Of a stretch of DNA of 64,000 nucleotides, positions 22,520 through 33,569 are shown one piece after another (the stretch's first letter is position 1; each line of letters starts with the position of its first letter). The notes beneath the pieces are model-generated. The model made no database searches, had not been told where the DNA came from, and saw nothing but the letters and a program-made list of their open reading frames with translations. The position numbers and the translations under genes were made by a program. The DNA is from Silene latifolia (taxonomy: Eukaryota; Streptophyta; Magnoliopsida; Caryophyllales; Caryophyllaceae): positions 33,294,217 through 33,358,216 of the forward strand of contig NC_133534.1 in the NCBI RefSeq assembly GCF_048544455.1. The letters are read 5' to 3'.

Positions 22520-24535
22520 TGACTTTCCATCGGACACGTGTCGGGATGTCAGACACTTCATGTGTGAGAATTTTTCACACACTCTAATACGGTCAACGAA
22601 GTGTCTTGACTAATTTTAGAGACACCGATACGACACTTCAAAAATAAAAGATGGAAAATGTAAAATATTCTATATTACAAATTGTGTTGAATTAATTCGT
22701 TCAAAAATCAAAACATGGAGAGTTCAAACAAACATCCTACAAAGGTTCAATAACAACAATGAAAAACAAATGAGTTCCAACTTCCAGAATGTCTTAACAC
22801 ATGACAAATCAACAATCAATGACACCAATGTCTTCAAGCTCTCCATCTCCCAAGTCAAAAACGACACTTTCATGCCCCGGATCGTCAATGGAAAGATCTG
22901 CTAATTGTGAAATGTCCGCATCAACATTGAATTTATCACCTCCTAAGCAAACATTAAAAAAAGCATTAACGCCACTTAAATTTAATTAATACTCCCTCCG
23001 ATCCACACCAATTTGTAACATGGACCCACTTTTCTCCTCACAAAAAGTCGGTCCATGTTACCATTGGTGTGGATCGGAGGGAGTAATAAGGAAAAATAAA
23101 AAAAAGGAGATTATTTGCCAATGTCCCAATATTTTGATGGACCACTTTTATAAGCCTCATCTTGCCTCACTAGCAAACAAAGGTTAGTATGGATCTTGAC
23201 CAAATCTTTGGCTCTTGAAGATGTCAGCCGACTGTTTTGATATTATCGTAGATACTCCAATTGCGCCTCTAATAAAATGATGAAGTGGCTGAATTAATAA
23301 GCAGAAAGCTACTGATTGTAAATGTGGGGTGGCGGCCCCATAATTAGCCCACTAGCTTAGAGGTTCTTCCAAATCCCATGATGCTATATTGTTATCACAT
23401 GTGCTTGACTAAAAAAATCTAAGCTTGAGGAAAATGAACCATATTCTTTACATACACTTCTGAGCACATTAGGATCGGGAAAGAGATGCTGGAAACAAAG
23501 GTTTATTTGGACCGATACCACCTCCACCTCCGCCTCTGGTGGGGTGATACCCTAGGAAATATGGTCCTATCTTTTTCTAACCAAGAATTACTTTAATATT
23601 TGGGAACAAGTGAGTGGATAAGACATGTAGGGGAGTATTACTCTTGTTTTTCCTATTTTCCAAAAACTAATTGTATAGCTTTATAAAAAGTAGTCGTATC
23701 AACCAGTTTGTCCTTTTCCTCAAAAACAATAACTTTGATTTCTTCAATCGTATTATCCCACATATCATAAATTAAATAAATGCAATGTGGGTTCGTCTTT
23801 GTCACCTTCCTTAATCATATTATAAATAGGCTTCACAAACTCTAGAAATTATTGAACTTTTCCCACCAGGAGTTGTCCACAATTAGCATTCTAATGTTCT
23901 TAGCTTTAATATCAATAGGGTTGCTTGATGATTTAAAAAGACTCCTCCACTCCAGATCAATAACCAATTTATCTAAAGCAGACTTAACTAATGTAAGACG
24001 CTTTGAAAAGATGTAATGACTAGCAAACCTAATGTCAGCAATTTACGAAGAATATATGAAGAAGTTTGCGAATAATATATATGAAAAAGTTGATGATCCG
24101 AATACTTTTGAAACAACGATCTAACCCTCTCATGATTCGTAACCAACTTTTGAATCTCATTCATGTCATCTCATAGTGAGATTAGCCACTTACATTGCTC
24201 ATAATGATCAAATTTTTTCGATGGTTGGCATAGGCTTTTAAAAGCCAAATTCACACAGTGAACAACACTAGGAGCCCAAAACATCGTAGGATACCGCCTT
24301 TCAATTATATGTCTTGTCCATTAGAACAAAAATTAAGTGTCCTGAAATAAGATGACTTTGAAGTTTGAACAACCTGCTACTTTTACTTAAATGCAAAGAA
24401 AGAAATTGCCGCAACTTTAAAATTTGATCCGTTGTCGGTGACAATTTGAACAACCTTTTCAACACCAATCTCACCAATCTTATCAATAGCATCTGCAAAA
24501 ATTTGAGCAATATAGCGTGTATCCTTCTTGATACC
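22520..24535 (-). mobile_element. hAT transposon, left (reverse) arm of a palindrome
   Basis: This is the reverse complement of 24719-26300 with many point differences. On the minus strand it encodes the same transposase pieces as the right arm, including a block around 24301-24535 (RIHAILLKFLQ-type in one frame; TDNGSNFKVAA-like in the other). It differs from the right arm by a Stowaway MITE (22992-23083), about 200 bp around 22740-22970 and a short insertion near 23515-23575. The transposase frame is disrupted by stops and frame changes, so it is inactive. Confidence 0.8.
22992..23083. mobile_element. Stowaway MITE (92 bp, near-perfect hairpin)
   Basis: CTCCCTCCGATCCACACCAA and its complement form arms of about 34 bp with two or three mismatches, flanked by TA on both sides (22990-22991 and 23084-23085). 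It sits in the left arm of the hAT palindrome and is absent from the right arm. Confidence 0.9.
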
Positions 24536-24718
24536 AGATCCAGGCTATATTGCCCAGATTTTTGATTCTTAACACCAATAGAATCTGCAAATGCTTGCAA
24601 AAATCCAGGCAATATAGCCTCGATCGGATAGGTGGACTGATGGCTTAACAAACCAATTGTGAACATTATGGCTGTGTCTGGCACAACAACAGTTTTTTAT
24701 TGATTCGGTTGACGCTTC
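24536..24718. other. Loop (centre) of the hAT palindrome
   Basis: 183 bp separate the two arms. It contains further transposase-like sequence in reverse orientation (encoding for example 'GLLSHQSTYPIEA'), so the junction joined unequal copies. Confidence 0.7.
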
Positions 24719-26300
24719 TGGTATCAAGAAGGATACACGCTATATTGCTCAAATTTTTGCAGATGTTATTGATAAGATTGATGAGATTGGTGTTGAAAAG
24801 GTTGTTCAAATTGTCACCGACAACAGATCAAATTTTAAAGTTGCGGCAATTTTTTTCTTTGCATTTAAGTAAAACTTCAAAGTCATCTTATTTCAGGACA
24901 CTTATTTTTTGTTTGTTCTAATAGAGATGACATATGACATAATTGAAAGACAATATCCTGTGTTTTGTGTTTTGGATTCCTTGTGTAGTTCAGTGTGTGA
25001 ATAAATTTGGCGTTTAAAAGACTATGCCAACCATTTGAAAAATATGATCATTATGAGCCGTGTAAGTGGCTAATCTCTCAATCTGACGACATTAAAGAGT
25101 TTCAAAAGTTTGTTACGAATCATTAGATGGTCAAATCGTTGTTTTAAAAGTATTCAGATCATCAACTTCATATTCTTGCACGACATCTTACATTAGTTAA
25201 GTCTGCTTTAGATAAAATGGTTATTGATCCGGAGGGGAGGAGTCTTTTTAAATCATCAGGCAACGCTATGGATATTAAGGCTAAGAACATTAGAATGCAA
25301 ATTTTGGATGACTCTTGGTGGGAAAAGTTGAATACTTTCTAGAGTTTGCGAAGCCTATTTAAAATATGATTAGGGAAGGTGACAAAGACGAACCTACATT
25401 ACATTTAATTTATGATATGTGGGATAATATGATTGAAGAAATCAAAGTTATTGTTTTTAAGGAGGAAAAGGACATACTGGTTGATACATCGACTTTTTAT
25501 GATGCTATACAATTAGTTTTGGAAAATAGGTGGAACAAGAGTAATACTACCCTACATTGTCCTCTACACTCATTTGTCCCCAAATATTATAGTAATTCTT
25601 GGTTAGAAGAAGGTAGGACTGTCCAAAGAAAGCTTTGTTTCCAGTGTCTCTTTCGCGATCCTAATGTGCTGTGAAGTATATGTAAAAATATGGTTCATTT
25701 TCTTCAAGCTTAGATATTTTTAGTCAAACACATGTGATGGCATCACGGGATTTAGAAGAGCCTCTAAGCTGGTGGGCTAATTATGGGGCTGCCACCCCAC
25801 ATCTACAATCACTAGCTTTCCGTGTATTATCTTAGCCCGCTTCATCGTCTGTTCGTCTGCTGTGAGCGCAATTGGAGTATCTACAATAATCTCAAAACGG
25901 TCAAGAGGAATAGACTGACATCTTCACGAGCGAAGGACTTGGTCAAGATCCATAATATCCTTCGTTTGCTAACGAGGCAAGATGAGGCTTATAAAAGAGG
26001 TCCTTAAAAATATTGGGACATTGGTAAGTAATTTCCTTTTTATACTTTTCCTTATTATTAATTAAATAAATTTGAGTGGCGTTAATCCTTTTTTTAATGT
26101 TTGTTTATGAGAATAGGAAGTGATAAATTAATCGAACACATTTTGTAACGTAGAATATTTTACATTTTCCATCTTTTATTTTTAGTGTCGTATCGGTGTC
26201 TCTAAAATTGGTCAAGACACTTCGTTGACTGTATCAGAGTGAGAAATTTTCACATGAAGTGTCCGACACTCGACACTTGTCTGGAGAGTCGAAGTAACAC
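24719..26300 (+). mobile_element. hAT transposon, right (forward) arm of a palindrome
   Basis: Plus-strand pieces of a hAT transposase are visible: a DUF659-like part (SGIKKDTRYIAQIF, then VQIVTDNRSNFKVAA) near 24716-24845, and the C-terminal dimerisation region (ERNWSIYNNLKTVKRNRLTS, then AKDLVKIHNILRLL) at 25873-25975. Between them lie VKSALDKMVIDPEG-like and YDMWDNMIEEI-type segments. Stops and frame changes break the gene at several points. The outer 200 bp carry repeated gtgtcg/gacact motifs like hAT subterminal repeats. It pairs with 22520-24535. Confidence 0.8.
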
Positions 26301-26307
26301 AGAACTA

Positions 26308-26470
26308 TTGTAGGTGATTCGTTTACGAAGCTGCTGTCCTTATTGCATTTCTGCTGTACACATGTGCTGGAGATTTCAGACTTCATGGATTCTGGTTGTG
26401 TGTGTACCGCTCTTGGTACTCCGGTATGCTTACAATCTATCATAGTGTCTGACTAATCTGTTAGAACTCA
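26308..26470 (+). repeat. Direct duplicate segment, copy c
   Basis: This is the third copy of the segment at 19250 and 22255 (ggtgattcgtttacgaagct, ctgctgtac, ctcttggtactccggtatg, ctgttagaactcac). It is directly right of the hAT palindrome and about 1.9 kb before PLC-like gene 2. Confidence 0.6.
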
Positions 26471-27892
26471 CCATTTCTTCCGGAAATAATGTTCTTTACT
26501 TGGATTTTTGTGTTGTAGACTTGTAGCCTAGAGTTTATCATTCTGCGTGTTTCAAATGTCATAGCTTGTGATCTGCATGCAAAGTGTATTAGTTTCATGT
26601 AAATTGCTTATTAGTTATGATCTTTTAATGATTAAATATTGCATACATTGCATACTAAATTGTGGCTATCTGGAATCTGATGAACTAGTGATTGTGTCTT
26701 CAACATGATTTCTTGATTGCACCAAAGATAGGAGCCTTTTTTAAACAAAGATTTCATTTCAATATCATGTATACATTTCGTAGGCCTAAATGCGTTCTAC
26801 AAGAAATCATACATTTATAGTTGTTATGAAGTGGGACATATTAGATGAGTTCAGCTGATTTAAGCCTTGTGTGAAAAAAATGCAATTTCCTTTGTAGCAT
26901 CCCAGACATTCCGGATAGTTTGCTACATGAGTTTTGCGTTATTTTGTGCTGGGACATGGGATGTGGCCATGTGGGTAGTAGTCTCAGAGGCCATGACTAA
27001 GGATCCCTCCATTGGTAATAATGCTATAAATTTATGTGTGGTTTTACATCCAACCTTCATGCCGTGCCGTTATAGATTGAGTCTTTGTAATATTGGGATA
27101 ATATTTATTGTTGATTTGTTCATCTATCAAAGTTTTGATATATGCATATGTATATTGTTTGCACTATTTTGGACGTGCAACTGTAAAAAGGCTTTTTCCG
27201 GCTGTGTTTGTATAGCTTATAATCTTATATGGAATCCCCTCTTCATTATATACCTCCTGCGATACTCAGCTACTTGGCATATTAGTTACTTGGCATATTA
27301 GTAGATAGTAAACTGTCATGTCATGTGTTCTTTTCTGTGGGATGGTCGGGGTTTGGGAAGCCTGACGACTCGTGAAAAGATTTTGTTCTGAATCACATCA
27401 TAGCTGCTGATGCATTATTATTTCTATTTATTTATCTTGGTGGCTAATTAAATTGAGTAACTTAAAATTGAACAATGTGAACTATGCATTCAAATATGGA
27501 GAATAATTTGATTAAAAGATACACATGTCAATTGCAGAAGAATCTATTTAAAGCATAATCTGGTAACGGTTTAAGACGGCCCTCTTAAATAAGAATTTGT
27601 GCTCTTGTAATTGTGCCCTTTTTTTCAAGGCAAGGGAGATGTCTTATTAGCCACTTGCAAATGACATAAACCTAAAATAGAAAGAAAGATGTCTCCTTAA
27701 TTAAAGTTTGCCAGCAATAGGTGGTCCAACCACAGGAAAGACCCTTGATCACCTAACTTCCCCAATAATGGGAGTATGGGACCAATGTGTAGGAAAACTC
27801 CTTGTTCATAAATTCAATAGGTCTTGGATTTGTAGTAAAGTACTCTGTATAATAAGTTGCATGTCAGAATATTCCTTCTTTTATAAATAATT

Positions 27893-28095
27893 AGAGATGT
27901 TCATGGGTCGTCCCGTCCATTGAATCCGGCCCATCCCGCCCACTAAAAAAGCGGGTACGGACATGACATTTTAAGAAAAATACAAAGACCCAGCTCACTA
28001 ACCCGTCCCGAACCCACTAACCCGCTTGTCCGTGGGTCAAAAATTAAACGTGAGCCCGGCCCATGTCCGGCACAAGCCCGCATTTATACACCTCT
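27893..28095. mobile_element. hAT-type MITE with TAGAG(G/A)TGT ends
   Basis: AGAGATGT...ACACCTCT termini with GC-rich interior (cccgtcc, gcgggt, cccgcc repeats) are typical of non-autonomous hAT elements in plants. Short taatt flanks are present on both sides, but a clear 8-bp target duplication is not. Confidence 0.6.
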
Positions 28096-28280
28096 TAATT
28101 ACTTTCTCAACTAATCCTTGATCATAAATTATATCTATAATTATTTTACGAGTACTTGGCTTTCATTATCCTTTTTCTCTCTGGACCTTTGTGGTCAGAA
28201 ACTACTTTCTCAACTAATCCAGTATGGCTTATATTTATATCCAACCTGTATGTACAAATCTATAACAGAAAAGAACACAA

Positions 28281-28290
28281 TATATATAAA
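28281..28290 (+). promoter_or_regulatory. Possible TATA box of PLC-like gene 2
   Basis: tatatataaa lies 109 bp upstream of the ATG and is followed by a TTC-rich leader (cttcttcttcttcttg). Only the position supports the call. Confidence 0.35.
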
Positions 28291-28398
28291 TATTTACGTA
28301 GGGAGAATTGAAGTAAGATATGTAATTTGATCATCTTTGCCTTCTTCTTCTTCTTGTTCTTTGATCATTAAAAAATCGGTGGAGAAGTGTGAAACAAG

Positions 28399-29427
28399 AT
28401 GGATCATTTGTTTGGTAATGTGTCAAAGCACATGGAACAAATGGCTGGTGAGGTCTCAAAGCAGGTTGGAAATGTTAGCGGTTTAGTCTCAAATCATTTT
28501 GAAAAAAGAAAATTGTCATCAGCTGAGGAAAAAACTTTGGCTGATCTTAAACAAAGCTGTGGCTGTGATTATCCAGGATGTGAGTACCATCCCTCTGATC
28601 GGAAAAACTGGATGGCGGGTGTTGATCCTGCAAAGCTGACAATAAATAAGATTGTTTGGCCCGGTACTCATGATTCTGCTACCAACGAGATTGGCATAGC
28701 TTTTATCACTCGTCCTTTTGCTGAATGCCAATCTTTGTCCATCTACGAGCAGCTCGTGAAGGGAACCCGATTGCTTGACATTCGGGTTCAGGAGGATCGT
28801 CAGGTTTGCCATGGCATTCTTAATTCTTATAGTATTGATGTTGTTTTAGATGATGTGAAGAAGTTCTTATCTGAGACAAAATCCGAGATTATCATCCTTG
28901 AGATCCGGACTGAATTCGGGCATAAAGACCCACCTGAATTCGACAAATACCTTGCAGAAAAACTTGGGGATTATTTAATTCACCAGGATGATCACGTGTT
29001 TGTTAAAACAGTAGCTGAGGTGCTCCCTAAACGGGTTATCTGTATCTGGAAGCCAAGAAACTCGGCAGCTCCAAAGGCAGGTAGCCCGCTTTGGAGTGCC
29101 GGGTATTTGAAAGATAACTGGATTGATACTGATTTGCCATATACCAAATTTGAGAGCAATTTGAAGTACCTGGGTGAACAACCCCCAGCGTCATCTAGGA
29201 AGTTTTTCTATCGGGTCGAAAATACAGTTACCCCTCAATCAGATAACCCAGAACATGTGAAACCTGTGACTGATCGGATCCATGGATATGCAAGATTATT
29301 TATAAAACAGTGCTTTTCCAAGGGTATTGCTGATCGCTTGCAGGTATTCTCCACCGACTTTATCGATGATGATTTTGTGGATGCTTGTGTTGGACTCACT
29401 CATGCTAGGATTGAAGGGAAGGTGTAA
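28399..29427 (+). CDS. PLC-like phosphodiesterase (PI-PLC X domain), gene 2
   Basis: This is an intact single-exon 342-residue paralogue of the gene at 20698. The X domain covers about residues 70-342, with catalytic His in WPGTHDSATN and RQVCHG, RLLDIRVQEDR, IILEIRTEFGH and KRVICIWKPRN. After residue 40 the two proteins align without large gaps. The N-terminus is short: one 11-residue unit (SKHMEQMAGEV) and part of a second, with no array. It starts MDHLFG, so it lacks the MGxxxS myristoylation start of gene 1. An upstream in-frame start is not visible. The family role is phosphoinositide hydrolysis at membranes, with substrates in plants unproven. An Arabidopsis pair of the same family (At4g34920, At4g34930) lies next to ARO1. 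Confidence 0.93.
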   Translation: MDHLFGNVSKHMEQMAGEVSKQVGNVSGLVSNHFEKRKLSSAEEKTLADLKQSCGCDYPGCEYHPSDRKNWMAGVDPAKLTINKIVWPGTHDSATNEIGIAFITRPFAECQSLSIYEQLVKGTRLLDIRVQEDRQVCHGILNSYSIDVVLDDVKKFLSETKSEIIILEIRTEFGHKDPPEFDKYLAEKLGDYLIHQDDHVFVKTVAEVLPKRVICIWKPRNSAAPKAGSPLWSAGYLKDNWIDTDLPYTKFESNLKYLGEQPPASSRKFFYRVENTVTPQSDNPEHVKPVTDRIHGYARLFIKQCFSKGIADRLQVFSTDFIDDDFVDACVGLTHARIEGKV

Positions 29428-30294
29428 GTAACTCTCACCATCAACTCTGTCATTCTCCTTAGTTCAGGTCATCAAGGTCAGGACATTTCGAATAATGGAA
29501 GGTATTGTGTGTATAGCTATTATGATTTTATGTGTAAATCTGTAATTAAACTTTTGTGATTTCATTGAGACAGACACCAATCTGAATCTTTTTTTTTTAA
29601 AAATTATAAATTCCATCGTAAATGTTGATTGTAAATCTGTCACACTGTCACAATGTAAAAAGTGAATGCTATAATTTCTGGTTGTCCTGGTTTTTTGGAT
29701 GTTATTTCTTCTAGTTTAGTAGTTTACCACTTACCTTCAGGTTCCAGCTAATTGATTTTCATCTGTTCGCTGGGTTATGGGCTTATGGCTCAGAAAATAT
29801 TGAAGGGCTGGTCTTGATTCTGTGTTTCTGTTGGGCAATAGTTGGGGAAAGATCCAGACATGAAACAAATGGCCCATTTCTCTCAATATTAAAAGAACCA
29901 TTTAACCTCCAATTGCCGGAGAGAATCCATGTTCAAAACTTTCGACAACGAACAATCTGGTGTCAAATGAGCCACAAAGAAAGGCAGTACAATATCGGGG
30001 GTAAGAGATTTGAACTTGGAACCTTTGTTCACTATACGTTTATACCTCCTTAACCATTAGGCTAAGACATCTTCTGTAACAATTAACAAAGTTGAACTCC
30101 TTGTAAACGCCACTTTCTTAAACGAAGTGATTATCATTCACTCATTGGAAAGATTGTTTATGCTTCATGTGCGAGCACAAATGCTTAAAAAGCTCAATAA
30201 TACTTTCCATGCATAATATAAAATAGTATAGGGAAAATTATCAATTACTTTATTTTATACACCACCTATTTAAATTACTAGCTTTGAAAAAAAT
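29428..30294. other. Intergenic region after PLC-like gene 2
   Basis: It holds the 3' flank of gene 2, whose blocks (gtaaatgttgattg, tttctggttgtcctg) are shared with the 3' flank of gene 1, and a tRNA-related SINE fragment at 29996-30090. Otherwise AT-rich with no gene. Confidence 0.5.
29996..30090 (-). mobile_element. tRNA-derived SINE fragment
   Basis: The minus strand shows an A-box-like tagcctaatggttaagg and a B-box-like agttcaaatct about 40 bases apart, the internal pol III promoter layout of tRNA-derived SINEs. It does not fold as a full tRNA. The downstream (lower-coordinate) body to about 29810 may belong to it. Confidence 0.45.
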
Positions 30295-30306
30295 AACTAA
30301 AATTAT

Positions 30307-32080
30307 AAAATTTAAACACTATATCAATTACTTTCTCTCACTAAATTTCTCTCTCTAAAAAATCCCCAAACTTTTCATCTTGTTCCATCAATAACCTCCT
30401 ACCCCTTCACCTTCCCCTATATTTCTACTGCCTCTCCGGGGATGTGGCCATGCTTTGGCCCATCTCCGGAGGCTGGACCTTCACCTCTGATTAGACCTCT
30501 CGCCTTTGATTCCCGGTTGTCTTCTCAGGATGGGTTTTCGTTTCGCCGATGTTGTCACCGATCAAATTGTAGTTTCGTCCTGTTCTGTTTTCCCATGTCG
30601 GATCGTCGTTTTCCTTGGACAGCTTACGTACGGCTTTCCTTAAAATTGTACCACAAGGACCAAAGGAATTGCCTCCTTTGATTTTACAGTAGCATATTTA
30701 CAGTAATATGCTAGTTTGCTAGTGGGATTTTCGTAAGTTGTATGGTCTTCATCGCTGCCGTTTCCGATCCTCATCCGGGTTCTTGATGGTCTTGCATGCC
30801 CCTTTGTGGTTCACGGACTTTGTGTCGGTGGTCCGTTTATGGTTCATTTTGCATGCATCTGACCATTTGGCATTCTCGTCCCTCCGTCCCCTTGTCCTGT
30901 CATCGTCGGTCTGGATTCCAATTCAGTGGTGATCCCCCCATTCCTCTCACCCCTGGTTTGGCTTCCTTGGTTTGTGTGTGTCTATGTGGTCGTGTTTTGG
31001 GTCAGATTTGGTGATCCCCCCATTCCCCCCACCAATCGGTCCCTTTCTCTTTTTCACTAGTGTTTGTCAGTATTGTCTTTTAGCTTGGTTTGGTTGCATG
31101 TACGGCGGTGGTTCTGGGAGGTGTCGTTTGGTGAAACGGGTGTCTTTTCAGTCTTGCATGTCCCCTTGATTGTCGGGTCTTTAGGTTCTCGGTCTCTTTG
31201 GGTGTGTCTGTCCTTCTTGAGTTCCGTTTGGGGATTTGGTGTTTTTCGGGTGTTTGTTGTTTGTGTTTTATGCTTCGTCATGGGTCTTTGTGGAGGTTAT
31301 GAATTGATCTTGGTGACATGGTTGAAACTTATTCATCTGTTGATTGACACTGGCGTCATGGTTGGGTCTTATTGAGTGTTTATTGTGTTGGTCTGGGTAG
31401 TATCAATATAGGTCCGGTTGTGTGGTGTTGGGTAGGTTGGTTGTGGTGGTTGTCTTCTTCTTTTTCCATGTTATCGATTATAAGTGTCATGTTTACTTGT
31501 TCTCTTTGCTTACTATGTTCATCAATAAAAGTCTCCTTTAGGAAGTGTCTCCTCGTATGGTCTAGGGTGTCCTGCCCCTCTACCATTTGGAATTTATGTC
31601 AAGTGTGGGTTGGATTCGTTAAAAGTCGGTGCCTTTTTGAATCTGTGGCTAGGAGATTGGTTGAGGGTTTGTCCTTGTTCTCATCTTTCTGCATGCTGGT
31701 TTTCTCGGAACGCTAGTCTTATGATCAAAGGGTTCAATCTCTATGGTGTAGGAGAGTTATCTCCATCGATGGCAGACTTCGTCGTCTTGCTTTTCACCTT
31801 TTCTTTCTACGTTCTTTTCGCAAGAGCGTAAGTACACCTTGTTATTGTCACCCTGCGGCTTGTACGTATCAACAGTTTCTGGAAGTCAGTTGTGCTGGTG
31901 AAGCTGAAGCTGGTTCACTCGCTTGTTGCCAATTTCCCATTGTTTCTCATACTGCTTTAGTTTCTTTACTTTGTCTTACTGCTGCTGTTTTATTTTTAAT
32001 TAACGGATGTATCATGGGCTCAGAGAGCCTAAACATTATGTAATACATCTTTTCACCATTGTCAAAAAAAAAAAAAAAAA
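30307..32080 (+). mobile_element. Orphan poly(A) retroposon, 1.77 kb
   Basis: It ends in a 17-base A run (32064-32080) and is flanked by aactaaaattat at 30295-30306 and 32081-32092, a 12-bp target-site duplication. That marks a complete LINE-mobilised insertion. The interior has no recognisable RT, endonuclease or host-protein domain. Its forward ORFs (for example 30442-30681, 31064-31375, 31372-31716) are G/T-rich without known motifs. It may be a non-autonomous LINE relative or a retrocopied non-coding RNA. Confidence 0.6.
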
Positions 32081-32214
32081 AACTAAAATTATTACCTTAA
32101 AATAATGCTTTAGTATATTTTGCTACCAAGTTGCTTCTCAACCAAATAAAAGTGAATATTCTGGCTTATTTGAATTGTTTTCCTTCTGATCTTGTTTATC
32201 TTAAATCTTTATGA

Positions 32215-32223
32215 CCACATACT
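32215..32223. repeat. Target-site duplication of the LINE, left copy
   Basis: ccacatact, repeated at 38424-38432 on the other side of the LINE. Confidence 0.75.
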
Positions 32224-32309
32224 TTTTTTTTTTGGTGCTAAAGAGGGGCAAAGCCCCGAAGAGATTAATTGTTAGCTATTACACGGGGATAGCTACCCCA
32301 AAAACATCC

Positions 32310-32800
32310 TCCTGAAGGATCGACTGCAACTCATTAAACGGAGTATCTAAATAGGTAGGGATGGTACTTGAAGCAATTCCTCTATTGGCTAAAATATCAG
32401 CTGCTCTATTCGCCTCACGATACACGTGCTTCAGCTTCACCGTCCATGTAGAGCTTCAAATCAATTCCTTGCATCTTCTGACAATGAATTTTAGATTGTT
32501 ACTTACCCATTGATCTTCATTGATTAAATTAACACAAGGCGAATTGTCCATGTTGATCAATAGACGAGGAATATGCAGCGCTTTAGCTCTTTCCAAACCG
32601 ACTAGCAACGTAAGCAACTCAGCTTTCATGGAAGTACAAATGCGACACGAGAAGTGATATGCCGATATGAGGTCCCCGGCTGCATTACGAAAGACTCCTC
32701 CCCCACCAACCGGTCCTGGGTTGCCCTTTGAGGCCCCGTCCGTATTAAGCAACAGCCACCCATGTGGTGGTGGGTGCCAACGAACATGTATCTCCACATT
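32310..32800 (-). pseudogene. LINE ORF2, RNase H domain and C-terminus
   Basis: The encoded residues include LLNTDGASKGNPGPVGGGGV (first Asp), MKAELLTLLVGLERAK (Glu) and LLINMDNSPC (Asp). After a frame change the tail reads HVYREANRAADILANRGIAS with the final His/Asp region. It follows the zf-RVT part on the minus strand. Confidence 0.85.
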
Positions 32801-33080
32801 AGACGGTCTCGGGGTGGAATAAGGATATCGAAATTATTAAAAGCTTGCCTCGTAATGTGAAATTGTTGCCGCAAAAATTGATGAGGATGACTGGGTTTTC
32901 GCCATCTCTTCCAAACACAATATTATTTCGCCATTTTCAAATCCACCAATTTGTAACCGCAAAAATAATAGGCCAATCCATTGAATTCACCTCGACATCA
33001 TTACTCGCGTTTTTTGTTAGCCAAGCATTAAAAGGAGTATTATAGAAAAAATTGTTGAAGGGACTAATCCCTAGAAGTTG

Positions 33081-33560
33081 TCAAATATGGTTCGATACAT
33101 GACAAGAACGGAGTAAGTGTTCGGTTGTTTCATCTTCCTCATTGCATCGTGGACATAGCGGGTTATCGCCCATATTCCTATTAAAACGGTTGACGTTAAC
33201 CATCAGACGATCATGAGTAGCTAGCCACAAGAACATACGGATTTTTTGTTGAAGCGGGAGCCTCCATATGGTTCGCCATAGTGTAGTTTCCGGTGCTTGT
33301 GAATTGTTCCCTTCATTCAAAAAACCCAAAGCCGACTTGAGGGAGAACTTACCCGTCGAGGTACCAATCCAGTAGAGTGTATCCTCTAGGTCGGGGTCTG
33401 GAATGAGTGATATGGAAGCAATTTTTTGTAAGATCGATTGCGGTAACAAATCGGCGAATTGTTCCCACTTCCACCCGTTGCTCTCGCACCACATATCACT
33501 CACGGTAGCTCTTAATGAATTTGCTGGAATGCGGGCGATATTATGATCCGATAAGCACAC
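33081..33560 (-). pseudogene. LINE ORF2, zf-RVT region
   Basis: It encodes WRLPLQQKIRMFLWLATHDR and LCPRCNEEDETTEHLLRSCH, the Cys/His cluster that follows RT in plant L1-type LINEs. Confidence 0.85.
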
Positions 33561-33569
33561 CCCATCGAC

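Larger units (their letters stand above)
26471..28398 (+). other. Upstream region of PLC-like gene 2
   Basis: No supported gene. A 144-codon open frame at 26867-27301 shows no domain I recognise. A hAT-type MITE occupies 27893-28095. A TATA-like box and a TTC-rich leader lie just before the gene. Confidence 0.5.

Noticed and set aside
26867-27301. 144-codon forward ORF considered as a host gene
   Set aside because: No recognisable domain, AT-rich with hydrophobic low-information sequence, no conserved copy upstream of PLC gene 1.
29996-30090. Reverse tRNA gene
   Set aside because: No complete cloverleaf. Probably a SINE fragment.
31064-31716. Forward ORFs in the poly(A) retroposon considered as genes
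   Set aside because: Overlapping ORFs in G/T-rich sequence with no motif. They lie inside a retroposon.
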